Notes under the pieces: generated by a model
Databases searched by the model: none
Seen by the model: the letters and a program-made list of their open reading frames with translations, nothing else
Told to the model about the DNA's origin: nothing
Assembly (NCBI GenBank): GCA_963748385.1
Contig: CAVVIQ010000012.1
Span: forward strand, 248,001 to 312,000
Source: Rhodoblastus sp963748385
GTDB lineage: Bacteria; Pseudomonadota; Alphaproteobacteria; Rhizobiales; Beijerinckiaceae
Reading direction: 5' to 3'
Length of the DNA stretch: 64,000 nucleotides
Position numbers and translations under genes: made by a program
Part shown: positions 36,614 through 45,080 of the stretch, piece after piece
Position numbering within the stretch: the stretch's first letter is position 1
Layout: each line of letters opens with the position of its first letter

Positions 36614-37624
36614 TCAGCCCGCCCTGAGGGCGTCGAGCAGGTTGTGGAAATCCTCCGGCGGCTCGCTTTCGAAATGAAGCTCCTCGCCGGTGACCGGATG
36701 TTCGAAGCCGAGGGCGCGAGCGTGCAGGGCCTGCCGGCCGAGCGCCGCCAGCGCCTGTTGCGCCTTGAAGCTCAAAAGCCTCGCCTTGGTCCTGAAGCCC
36801 GCGCCATAGACCTCGTCGCCCAGCAACGGATGGCCGATCGAGCCGAGGTGGACGCGGATCTGGTGGGTGCGTCCGGTCTCCAGTTCGCAGGCGACAAGGC
36901 TCGCGACCGGCTTGCCCTCGCGGTCGGCGCCGAATTTTTCCAGCAGGCGCCAATGGGTGATCGCCTCGCGGCCGCGCGATTCCGGCACGATCGCCATTTT
37001 CTCGCGCTGGATGGAATGGCGCCCGAGCGGCGCGTCGATGGTCCCGCTCAGGCGCTCCGGCGCGCCCCAGCAGATCGCCAGATATTCGCGGGTCAAGGGC
37101 AGGCTGCGGCCGTGGTCGGCGAAAAGTCTTGAGAGACCCTGATGGGCGGCGTCGGTCTTGGCGACCACGAGAAGCCCGGATGTGTCCTTGTCGAGGCGAT
37201 GGACGATGCCCGGCCGTTTCACCCCGCCGACGCCGGAGAGCGATTCGCCGCAATGGGCGATCAGGGCGTTGACCAGGGTTCCGGTTTCGTGGCCGGCGCC
37301 GGGATGGACGACGAGGCCCGCCGGCTTGTCGAGCACCACCAGAAATTCGTCCTCGAATCGAATGTCGAGCGGAATTTCTTCCGCCTTGGGTTCGGCGGGC
37401 GCCGCCTCCGGCACGTCGATCTCGACCATCTGCCCGGCGCGCAATTTTGTTTTCGGCGCCAGCGCCGGCGCCCCGTCGACCCAGACCAGACCGGCTTCGA
37501 TCAGACTTTTGACGCGGGTGCGCGAAAGGCTTTCCGCGACAAGCTCGGGCCGGACGGCGAGATAATGGTCGAGCCGCTGTCCCGCGCCTTCGTCCTCGAC
37601 CGCGATCTGGATCTTTGTCGACAT
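36614..37624 (-). CDS. rluD: Ribosomal large subunit pseudouridine synthase, RluD type
   Basis: A 336-residue RluA-family enzyme. It has an N-terminal S4 RNA-binding domain (about 15-75), then the catalytic domain with VHRLDKDTSGLLVVAKT (Asp145) and ETGRTHQIRVHL. RluD modifies U1911/1915/1917 of 23S rRNA helix 69; subclass is inferred from the S4 domain and length. The ATG at 37624 begins MSTKIQIAVEDEGAGQRLD. The frame stays open to 39061 upstream but that extension has no family features and lies opposite a real gene. Confidence 0.9.
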   Translation of the reverse strand: MSTKIQIAVEDEGAGQRLDHYLAVRPELVAESLSRTRVKSLIEAGLVWVDGAPALAPKTKLRAGQMVEIDVPEAAPAEPKAEEIPLDIRFEDEFLVVLDKPAGLVVHPGAGHETGTLVNALIAHCGESLSGVGGVKRPGIVHRLDKDTSGLLVVAKTDAAHQGLSRLFADHGRSLPLTREYLAICWGAPERLSGTIDAPLGRHSIQREKMAIVPESRGREAITHWRLLEKFGADREGKPVASLVACELETGRTHQIRVHLGSIGHPLLGDEVYGAGFRTKARLLSFKAQQALAALGRQALHARALGFEHPVTGEELHFESEPPEDFHNLLDALRAG

Positions 37625-37761
37625 GAGCGCAATAGCGCGGAAGCGCCAAGTTTTGTAAAGCCGGGATATTTTCCCGAATGAATCATTGGGAAAAATATTC
37701 CATTCGCGCGGAAGTCCTCCCATCGCTAAAAGGATTTTCGCGCGATCTGCTTTCGCGGATC

Positions 37762-37784
37762 GCGAAGCGATCTTGCGGAAACCG
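37762..37784. repeat. Copy 2 of the 23-bp motif also found at 33872
   Basis: GCGAAGCGATCTTGCGGAAA plus CCG, two changes from the copy upstream of glmM. It ends 5 bases before the flavoprotein start and is preceded by a TTCGCGGATCGCGAA palindrome. Confidence 0.5.
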
Positions 37785-37789
37785 CACGC

Positions 37790-38986
37790 ATGACGAAAAC
37801 AGCCGCCGTGATCGGCGCCGGCCCCGCCGGCTTGAGCGCATCGGAGGTTCTGGCCCAGGCCGGCCTCGAGGTGACCCTTTACGAGCGCATGGCGAGCCCG
37901 GCCCGCAAATTGCTGATGGCTGGGCGCGGCGGGCTGAATCTCACCCATGGCGAGGGCTTTTCCCGCTTCCTCACCCGCTATGGCGGGCAGGCGGAACGCC
38001 TGAAGCCTTTTCTCGACGCTTTCGGGCCGCAGGACCTGCGCGACTGGTGCGCCGGGCTGGGCGAAGACACTTTTGTCGGCTCCAGCGGCCGGGTCTTTCC
38101 CAAAAGCTTCAAGGCCTCGCCGCTGGTGCGCGCCTGGCTGCGGCGGCTCGACGCGCTGGGCGTAAAATTGCGCCCGCGTCACGATTTTCACGGCTTCGAC
38201 GGGCGCGCCGCTCTGTTCGAGACGCCGCAAGGCCCGAAAAAGGTCGAGGCCGATGTTTTCGTTGTGGCGCTGGGCGGGGCGTCCTGGCCTCGCCTTGGCG
38301 CCGATGGGAGCTGGGTCGCGCCGCTGGCCGCAGCCGGCCTGCCGTCCAGCCCGTTGCGGCCGGCCAACAGCGGGCTGCTGATCGACTGGTCGCCGCATTT
38401 CCGCGAGAAATTCGAGGGCCAGCCGCTGAAGAACATCGGGTTGCGTTGCGGCGATTTTTCCGCGCGCGGCGAATGCGTGGTGACCAAGCGCGGCCTTGAG
38501 GGCGGCGCGGTCTATGCCCTTTCGGGCGCGTTCCGCGACCGGCCTGGGGCGGAAGTCCTGATCGACCTTCGGCCCGACGCGAGCGAAGCCGAGCTTGCGC
38601 GGAAACTCGCCAGGCCGCGTGAAAAACAGAGTTTTTCGAATTTTTTGCGGAAAACGGTCCATCTCGGGCCGGTAGCGGTCGCCTTGCTGCGCGAGAATGG
38701 CCCACCACCGTCGGAGCCCAACCAACTCGCAGCGCGAATCAAGGCCCTGCCCTTGCCGGTCGAAGGCGTGGCGGGCCTGGAGCGCGCCATTTCGACCGCC
38801 GGCGGCGTGCTGTTGGAGGCTTTGGACGAAAAGCTGATGGCGAAAAATTTTCCCGGCCTTTTCGTCGCCGGCGAAATGCTCGACTGGGAGGCCCCGACCG
38901 GCGGCTATCTCCTCACCGCCTGTTTCGCCTTGGGCCGGGCCGCCGGCGCGGCGGCTGCGGCTTTCGCGAGGGGCGAAGCGCCCTGA
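37790..38986 (+). CDS. TIGR03862/BaiN-like FAD flavoprotein
   Basis: A 398-residue flavoprotein. The dinucleotide-binding motif is GAGPAGLSA (9-17), followed by SPARKLLMAGRGGLNLTHGE, characteristic of the HI0933/BaiN family in its TIGR03862 branch. The ending FVAGEMLDWEAPTGGYLLTA is the second FAD contact. These proteins are probably NAD(P)H-dependent reductases; the substrate is unknown. It is a single gene, divergent from rluD. Confidence 0.85.
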   Translation: MTKTAAVIGAGPAGLSASEVLAQAGLEVTLYERMASPARKLLMAGRGGLNLTHGEGFSRFLTRYGGQAERLKPFLDAFGPQDLRDWCAGLGEDTFVGSSGRVFPKSFKASPLVRAWLRRLDALGVKLRPRHDFHGFDGRAALFETPQGPKKVEADVFVVALGGASWPRLGADGSWVAPLAAAGLPSSPLRPANSGLLIDWSPHFREKFEGQPLKNIGLRCGDFSARGECVVTKRGLEGGAVYALSGAFRDRPGAEVLIDLRPDASEAELARKLARPREKQSFSNFLRKTVHLGPVAVALLRENGPPPSEPNQLAARIKALPLPVEGVAGLERAISTAGGVLLEALDEKLMAKNFPGLFVAGEMLDWEAPTGGYLLTACFALGRAAGAAAAAFARGEAP

Positions 38987-39183
38987 CGATCGGCCGAACC
39001 GATTGCGCCTCGTCATCGCGGGCGACGTTCCCACCTGCGGCGTATTCGAGCGCGGGCTCACCTCACGGCGGGCGGGCGGACCGGCGGCGTTTCGTCGCGC
39101 TTGACCGCGACCGGACTCAGGCGTATTCGCCTTCGCGGGACATCCCGCCCCAACGCGGGACGAACATCTGTGAGGATGGTGTG

Positions 39184-40347
39184 ATGCAAAAGCCTGCCGC
39201 TCTGCCGAAAAACCCCAATTTCTCGTCCGGTCCCTGCTCCAAGCGCCCCGGATGGTCGTTCGAAGCCCTGAAGGACGCGCCGCTCGGGCGGTCGCACCGG
39301 GCCAAGATCGGCAAGACCAAACTCAAACTCGCCATCGACCTCACCCGCGAGGTTCTGCAGGTTCCCGCCGATTATCGCATCGGCATCGTGCCCGCCTCCG
39401 ACACCGGCGCCGTGGAAATGGCGATGTGGTCGATGCTCGGCGCCCGGCCGGTCGACGCGCTGGCTTGGGAAAGCTTTGGCGAAGGCTGGGTCACTGACAT
39501 CGTCAAGCAGCTCAAGCTGAAGGATGCGCGGGTTCTCAAGGCGCCCTATGGCGAAATTTCCGACCTGTCGTCGGTCAATTTCGACCATGACGTGATCTTC
39601 ACCTGGAACGGCACCACTTCCGGCGTGCGCGTTCCCGACGGCGGCTGGATCGCCCCTGACCGCAAGGGCCTGACCATCGCCGACGCCACCTCCGCCGCTT
39701 TCGCCCAAAGGCTCGACTGGCCGAAGCTCGATGTGGTGACCTTCTCGTGGCAGAAGGCGCTGGGCGGCGAGGGCGGCCATGGCGTGCTGATCCTGTCGCC
39801 GCGCGCCGTGGAGCGGCTTGAAACCTATTCGCCGCCGTGGCCGCTGCCCAAGATTTTCCGCATGACCAAGGGCGGAAAGCTGATCGAGGGCATTTTCCAG
39901 GGCGAAACCATCAACACCCCGTCGATGCTTTGCGTCGAGGATTATATCGACGCCCTGCAATGGGCCAAAAGCATCGGTGGGCTCGACGCCATGATCGCTC
40001 GCGCCGACGCCAATGCGAAAGTCCTGGCGGACTGGGTCGCGGCCAGCTCCTGGGCCGGCTTCCTCGCCAAGGCCGCGCCGATCCGCTCCAACACCTCGGT
40101 CTGCCTCAAAGTGACCGATCCCGCCATCGCCGCTTTGCCCGCCGAGGCCCAAGCCGCTTTTGCGAAAAAGCTCGTCGCGCTGGTCGAGAAGGAAAAGGCC
40201 GGCTACGACCTCGGCGCCTATCGCGACGCCCCCGCCGGCCTGCGCATCTGGTGCGGCGCGACGGTGGAAGCCGCCGACGTGGCCGCGCTGACCCATTGGC
40301 TCGACTGGGCTTACGCGACCGCCAAGGCGGAACTCGCGGCGGCGTGA
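39184..40347 (+). CDS. serC: Phosphoserine aminotransferase, alphaproteobacterial type
   Basis: A 387-residue fold-type I PLP enzyme of the SerC subgroup found in alphaproteobacteria and some archaea. NPNFSSGPCSKRPGW begins it; TFSWQKALGGEGGHGV carries the PLP lysine; WTNG-like NGTTSGVRVP and SNTSVCLKV complete the site. It makes phosphoserine from phosphohydroxypyruvate. An ATG at 39184 follows a GTG at 39181; either may start. serA follows after 135 bases, forming the serine pathway pair. Confidence 0.93.
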   Translation: MQKPAALPKNPNFSSGPCSKRPGWSFEALKDAPLGRSHRAKIGKTKLKLAIDLTREVLQVPADYRIGIVPASDTGAVEMAMWSMLGARPVDALAWESFGEGWVTDIVKQLKLKDARVLKAPYGEISDLSSVNFDHDVIFTWNGTTSGVRVPDGGWIAPDRKGLTIADATSAAFAQRLDWPKLDVVTFSWQKALGGEGGHGVLILSPRAVERLETYSPPWPLPKIFRMTKGGKLIEGIFQGETINTPSMLCVEDYIDALQWAKSIGGLDAMIARADANAKVLADWVAASSWAGFLAKAAPIRSNTSVCLKVTDPAIAALPAEAQAAFAKKLVALVEKEKAGYDLGAYRDAPAGLRIWCGATVEAADVAALTHWLDWAYATAKAELAAA

Positions 40348-40380
40348 ATCTGGCTCTTCCATTCAGCCTCGATCTTCTCC

Positions 40381-40402
40381 CTCTCCCCGCAAGCGGGGAG
40401 AG
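40381..40402. repeat. REP-like palindrome between serC and serA
   Basis: CTCTCCCCGC-AA-GCGGGGAGAG, a 10-bp perfect inverted repeat. This CCTCTCCCC-type palindrome is a common dispersed intergenic element in Hyphomicrobiales genomes in my experience. It has no U-run; a role as mRNA stabiliser or attenuator between the two serine genes is possible. Confidence 0.65.
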
Positions 40403-40482
40403 AAGTCCGACATCAGCAAAACTTTCACAGCAACGTCATGGGACGGCGGGCAGGCCCCGCGTCCTTCCCTGAGGAGGAAAAT

Positions 40483-42070
40483 ATGGCGCCTCGTGTTCTC
40501 ATTTCCGACGCCCTTTCGCCCGCCGCGGTCGCCATCTTCAAGGAGCGCGGGGTCGAGGTCGATTTCCAGCCGGCGCTCGGCAAGGACAAGGACAAGCTCG
40601 CCGCGATCATCGGCGATTATGACGGCCTCGCCATCCGCTCGGCGACCAAGGTCACAGCCAAGATCCTGGAGAACGCCAAGAATCTGCGCGTCATCGGCCG
40701 CGCCGGCATCGGCGTGGACAATGTCGACATTCCCGCCGCCACCGCGCGCGGCGTGATCGTCATGAACACGCCCTTCGGCAATTCGATCACCACCGCCGAA
40801 CACGCCATCGCCATGATGTTCGCGCTGGCCCGCCAGATTCCCGCCGCCGACGCCTCGACCCAAGCCGGCAAATGGGAAAAGAACCGCTTCATGGGCGTCG
40901 AGATCACCGGCAAGACCCTCGGAATCATCGGCTGCGGCAATATCGGCTCGATCACCGCCGACCGGGCGCTCGGCCTGAAGATGCGGGTCATCGCCTTCGA
41001 CCCGTTCCTTTCGCCGGAGCGCGCCAAGACGCTCGGGGTGGCAAAGGTCGATCTCGACGAATTGCTCGCCCGCGCCGATTTCATCACGCTCCACACCCCC
41101 CTGACCGCCCAGACCAGGAACATCCTGTCGGCGGAAAATATCGCCAAGGCCAAAAAAGGCGTGCGGATCATCAATTGCGCGCGCGGCGGGCTGGTGGACG
41201 AGGTCGCCCTGCGGGCGGCGCTCGAATTCGGGCCAGGTCGGGGGCGCGGCCTTCGATGTGTTCGCCGAGGAGCCGGCGGTCAACAATCCCTTGTTCGGCC
41301 ACGCAAACGTCGTCTGCACCCCGCATCTCGGGGCCGCCACCAACGAGGCGCAGGAAAATGTCGCCTTGCAGGTCGCCGAGCAGATGTCGGACTATCTGAT
41401 CCGCGGCGCCATTTCCAATGCCGTGAATTTCCCCTCCATTACGGCCGAAGAGGCGCCGCGCCTGAAACCCTTCATCGCGCTGGCGGAAAAGCTCGGCTCC
41501 TTCGCCGGCCAGCTGACCGAGGCCGGCGTGCGCAAGCTCACCATCACTTATGAGGGTCAGGTCGGCGAGCTCAAGACCAAGGCCCTGAGCGCCGCCGCCA
41601 TCGCCGGTTTCCTGCGCCCGATGCTGTCGGATGTGAATGTGGTTTCGGCGCCCGCGGTCGCCAAGGAGCGCGGCATCGTCATCGACGAGGTGACGCGGGC
41701 GGCGGAAGGCGATTACGACTCGCTGATTTCGCTCCAGGTCGAGACCGAGAGGGGCGCGCTCGCGGTGTCCGGCGCGGTGTTCAACGACGGCAAGCCGCGC
41801 ATGGTCGAAGTCGCGGGAATTCGTGCGGAAGCGGAATTCGCGCCCTCGATGATCTATGTCTCCAACGAGGACAGGCCGGGTTTCATCGGGCGTTTCGCGA
41901 CCGTTCTCGGCGAGGCGGGCGTCAATATCGCGACTTTCGCGCTCGGCCGCGATTCCGAGGGCGGTTCGTCGGTTGCGCTCGTCGCCATAGACGGAGATGT
42001 TCCGGAAAATGTCTTCGCCCAGATCCGCGCCCTGCCGGGGGTGAAGCGGGTGAAGACGCTGAAGTTCTGA
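40483..42070 (+). pseudogene. serA: D-3-phosphoglycerate dehydrogenase, one-base frameshift as read
   Basis: SerA is present in two frames. Frame 1 (residues 1-248) has the substrate domain and the NAD motif IIGCGNIGS and ends at LRAALE; from there the +1 frame continues (SGQVGGAAFDVFAEEPAVN) through the catalytic His region CTPHLGAAT, the ASB domain and the C-terminal ACT domain (VSNEDRPGFIGRFATVLGEA). Deleting one T of the pair 41227-41228 gives a 528-residue enzyme of normal long-SerA length. It catalyses the first step of serine synthesis. GAGGAGG lies 5 bases upstream of the ATG. No other lesion is seen. Confidence 0.9.
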
Positions 42071-42191
42071 GTTTCCGCCGGCTGGCTTCGCGCCGACTTG
42101 ACTTCGCTTCGACGAATGTCCAGTTTCCGCCCACCCTCGCCCATTCCGGGCGGCGGGCGTGCAGGCGCGCGCGCGCCAAAAGAACCGGACC

Positions 42192-43145
42192 ATGGCCGCC
42201 TATCTCGATTTTGAAAAGCCCGTCGCCGAACTGGAAACCAAGGTCGAGGACCTCCGAGCGCTGTCCGAGCGCCAGGACTCCCCGCCGATCGGCGAGGAAT
42301 TGACGAAACTCGAGGCCAAGGCCGCCAAGGCGCTCGCCGAACTGTACTCCAGCCTGACTCCCTGGCAGAAGACCCAGGTCGCGCGCCACCCGCAACGCCC
42401 CCACTGCCTCGATTTCATCCGCGAATTGATCGAGGATTTCACGCCGCTCGCCGGCGACCGCAAATTCGCCGACGACGAGGCGATGGTCGCCGGGCTCGGC
42501 CGCTTCCGCGGCCAGGCGGTCGCCCTGCTCGGCCAGGAGAAGGGCTCGGACACCGAGACGCGGATCAAGCACAATTTCGGCATGGTCAAGCCCGAAGGCT
42601 ATCGCAAGGCGGTGCGGATCATGGAGCTTGCCGGCCGTTTCGGCCTGCCCGTGCTGTCCTTCGTGGACACCGCCGGCGCCTTCCCCGGCGTCGAGGCGGA
42701 GGAGCGCGGCCAGGCGGAGGCCATCGCCCGCGCCACCGAGGCCGCGCTCATCCTGGGCGCGCCCAATGTCGCCGTGGTGATCGGCGAGGGCGGTTCGGGC
42801 GGCGCGCTGGGCATCGCCGCCTGCAATGTCGTCCTGATGATGGAGCACTCGATCTACACCGTCGCCTCGCCCGAGGCCTCGGCTTCGATCCTGTGGCGCG
42901 ATTCGCAGCGCGCCCAGGACGCCGCGACCAGCATGAAGATCACTGCCCAGGATTTGCTCAAATTCGGCATTATTGATGGCATCGTGCCGGAGCCCGTCGG
43001 CGGCGCCCACCGCGATCCTTTGGCCGCCATTCGTGCGGTCGGCGACGCGATAGAGAGGGCTTTGACGTTTTTTGGCGGCCTTTCGCCGGAAAAGGTGCGG
43101 TCTTTGCGCGAGGATAAGTTCCTCGGCATCGGCCGAAAGGCGTGA
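42192..43145 (+). CDS. accA: Acetyl-CoA carboxylase carboxyltransferase subunit alpha
   Basis: A 317-residue AccA, as in E. coli (319). YLDFEKPVAELETKVEDL begins it; FGMVKPEGYRKAVRIMEL, TAGAFPGVEAEERGQAEAIA and GEGGSGGALGI follow. With AccD it transfers carboxyl from biotin to acetyl-CoA, starting fatty-acid synthesis. The ATG at 42192 is the family start; the 33 bases upstream in frame are not part of it. It lies 121 bases after serA. Confidence 0.96.
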   Translation: MAAYLDFEKPVAELETKVEDLRALSERQDSPPIGEELTKLEAKAAKALAELYSSLTPWQKTQVARHPQRPHCLDFIRELIEDFTPLAGDRKFADDEAMVAGLGRFRGQAVALLGQEKGSDTETRIKHNFGMVKPEGYRKAVRIMELAGRFGLPVLSFVDTAGAFPGVEAEERGQAEAIARATEAALILGAPNVAVVIGEGGSGGALGIAACNVVLMMEHSIYTVASPEASASILWRDSQRAQDAATSMKITAQDLLKFGIIDGIVPEPVGGAHRDPLAAIRAVGDAIERALTFFGGLSPEKVRSLREDKFLGIGRKA

Positions 43146-43240
43146 CGATCCGCCGGAGGACCCGGCCATGAATCGCTTGCAGGATTTCCTTAACCTTGAG
43201 GGTGTTTCATCCGCGCACGTTAATGGAAGGTAAAAGCTTG

Positions 43241-44476
43241 ATGGATAATTTGCCTTCGAAGAACGGCGCCCGCGTCTGCGCTTCACCGGACATGGCCGGG
43301 CGCGGCGTCGCGGATCGACGGAACATCGGGATGAGCGTCCTTTTCAATTTCTGCCATGCGCCGCGCCGCCAGGTTCTGGCGATGACCGCCCTGGGCCTTG
43401 CCGCCGCCCTTTCCGGTTGCAGCGACACCCATGTGAGCCGCGCCTCCCAGCCGCTGTCGCGCCAGATGCTGGCGCTGATGGAGGCCAGAGGCGTCTCGCC
43501 GTCCTCGCCCATGCTGATTCGCGGATTCAAGAAGGAATCCGAACTCGAAGTATGGAAGATGCGGCCGGACGGGACCTATGTCCCGCTGAAAACCTTCCCG
43601 ATCTGCCGCTGGTCCGGCCAGCTCGGCCCCAAACGGCATGAGGGCGACCGCCAGGTGCCGGAGGGATTCTATTCCATCACCCCGGCGATGATGAACCCCA
43701 ATTCCCATTATTATCTGTCCTTAAACGTCGGCTATCCCAACGCCTATGACCGCGCCTATGGCGCGACCGGCGGCTCCGTCATGGTGCATGGAATCTGTTC
43801 CTCGGCCGGCTGTTTCTCGATGACTGACGCTCAGATCGCCGACATCTACGCCCTCGCCCGTGAATCCTTCGCCGGCGGCCAGCGCGCGATCCAGATGCAG
43901 TCCTATCCGTTCCATATGGACGCGCGGAATCTCGCCAGATATCGGCTCGATCCCAACATGCCGTTCTGGAAGGAGCTGAAGCAGGGCGACGACCATTTCG
44001 CGGCGACGAGGCGCGACGTGTCCTACGCCATATGCAACAAGCACTACATGTTCGGCGCCGAGGCGCGGTCCAGCGAGGCGCTTGACGCCAGCGCGCCCTG
44101 CCCGGCCCTGAAATATGACGAGCAGGTCGAAAAGCAGGTCGCGTCGCTCGAGCGCGCGGAAACGGCCGAGGCGGCGGACATCGTCGCCAAGGGCGAGCGC
44201 CCGATTCGCCTGGTCTACAAGGACGGCGGCCAGAACCCGGTCTTCGCCAATCGGATCGCCGAAGTCAGCCGCCCCGACGCGCTCGTGCCGCCGATCGAGA
44301 TCTCGATGGACGCTCCCCGGGGCGCCGGCGGCGCGAAAACGCGCAAGACGGCGGCCAATCGCAATCCGCTGCTCGTCGCCGAGGCGCAAGCCAGGGCGAA
44401 GCCGCAGGCCGCTCCCCATCTCGCCGCTTCACGCTCGCCGGCGAACAGGATTTCGGCGCTTGCCGGAAGCTTCTGA
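43241..44476 (+). CDS. L,D-transpeptidase family lipoprotein (YafK-like)
   Basis: A 411-residue protein (381 if the ATG at 43331 is used). A hydrophobic segment ends in the lipobox AALSGC, so it is probably lipid-anchored. The YkuD/YafK catalytic core is seen in VMVHGICSSAGCFSMTD, with catalytic His and Cys, and in PEGFYSITPAMMNPNSHYYL. The C-terminal 100 residues are basic/Ala-rich and look disordered. Such enzymes cross-link peptidoglycan or, as DpaA/YafK, release Braun lipoprotein. GGAAGG precedes the 43241 start, but the 30 residues it adds before the signal are unusual. Confidence 0.8.
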   Translation: MDNLPSKNGARVCASPDMAGRGVADRRNIGMSVLFNFCHAPRRQVLAMTALGLAAALSGCSDTHVSRASQPLSRQMLALMEARGVSPSSPMLIRGFKKESELEVWKMRPDGTYVPLKTFPICRWSGQLGPKRHEGDRQVPEGFYSITPAMMNPNSHYYLSLNVGYPNAYDRAYGATGGSVMVHGICSSAGCFSMTDAQIADIYALARESFAGGQRAIQMQSYPFHMDARNLARYRLDPNMPFWKELKQGDDHFAATRRDVSYAICNKHYMFGAEARSSEALDASAPCPALKYDEQVEKQVASLERAETAEAADIVAKGERPIRLVYKDGGQNPVFANRIAEVSRPDALVPPIEISMDAPRGAGGAKTRKTAANRNPLLVAEAQARAKPQAAPHLAASRSPANRISALAGSF

Positions 44477-44484
44477 GCGGACGC

Positions 44485-44886
44485 CTACTCGTCCTCGTCC
44501 GCTGGCGGCGTCCAGCCATTGACCCGCGCGATCAAGGTCGGCGAGGCCTTGAACGTAAGCACCTTGCGGGCGTTGATCTTCGCCTCCACGCCATTGCGCG
44601 GATTGCGGCCGATGCGCTCGCGCTTGGAGCGGATGTTGAACGCGCCGAAGGCGCGCAACTTGACCGGGTCGTCGCGCAGCAGGGCGGCGACGATCTCCTC
44701 GAGCGTCATCTCGAACAGCTCGCGCGCCTGCGCCCGCGACAGCGACGGACAGGCGTTGTAAACGGCGTCGAACAATTCGGCGCGGGTCGTGGTCTTGCCT
44801 GTGGCGGCTTTACCCGGCGGCGGCTCGGCGACGTGCCTCGTCGCCGCCTTCCCGGTCGGCCTCATCTTGCTGCGCGCTATGTCCAT
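44485..44886 (-). CDS. HU/IHF-family DNA-binding protein
   Basis: A 133-residue protein with an added Lys/Pro/Ala-rich N-terminus (about 35 residues) before an HU/IHF fold: RAELFDAVYNACPSLSRAQA, VKLRAFGAFNIRSKRERIGR, then NPRNGVEAKINARKVLTFKA. The beta-arm proline (GRNP) used for minor-groove intercalation is present. It departs from the usual alphaproteobacterial IHF-alpha (shorter N-terminus, FKPS near the end), so it may be a second, divergent homologue. The start at 44886 is chosen because the upstream 20 codons lack family match. It converges with the L,D-transpeptidase gene. Confidence 0.82.
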   Translation of the reverse strand: MDIARSKMRPTGKAATRHVAEPPPGKAATGKTTTRAELFDAVYNACPSLSRAQARELFEMTLEEIVAALLRDDPVKLRAFGAFNIRSKRERIGRNPRNGVEAKINARKVLTFKASPTLIARVNGWTPPADEDE

Positions 44887-45027
44887 ATGCCCCTCCGGCC
44901 CGGGCGGCGAAATCTCGCTATATCCCGTGAAATGCAAATCAAGCAATATGATGACGGTTATGATCTACGGAGATTGCGCGAAAGTGGCTATCGTCATGTC
45001 GTCGCATGACAAAGGTCTAGCCGGACG

Positions 45028-45056
45028 AAAAAAAAGGCCGCCCAAAGGCGGCCTTT
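45028..45056 (-). terminator. Rho-independent terminator of groESL
   Basis: On the minus strand a 10-bp stem (45047-45056 with 45033-45042) with a 4-base loop is followed by a run of U residues (A-run at 45028-45035). It lies 24 bases past the groL stop. Confidence 0.92.
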
Positions 45057-45080
45057 CGCAGAACGCGAATGGGGTCTGGA

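Noticed and set aside
37625..39061. Long N-terminal extension of rluD
   Set aside because: The frame stays open by composition only; the flavoprotein on the opposite strand is real, and RluD begins at 37624.
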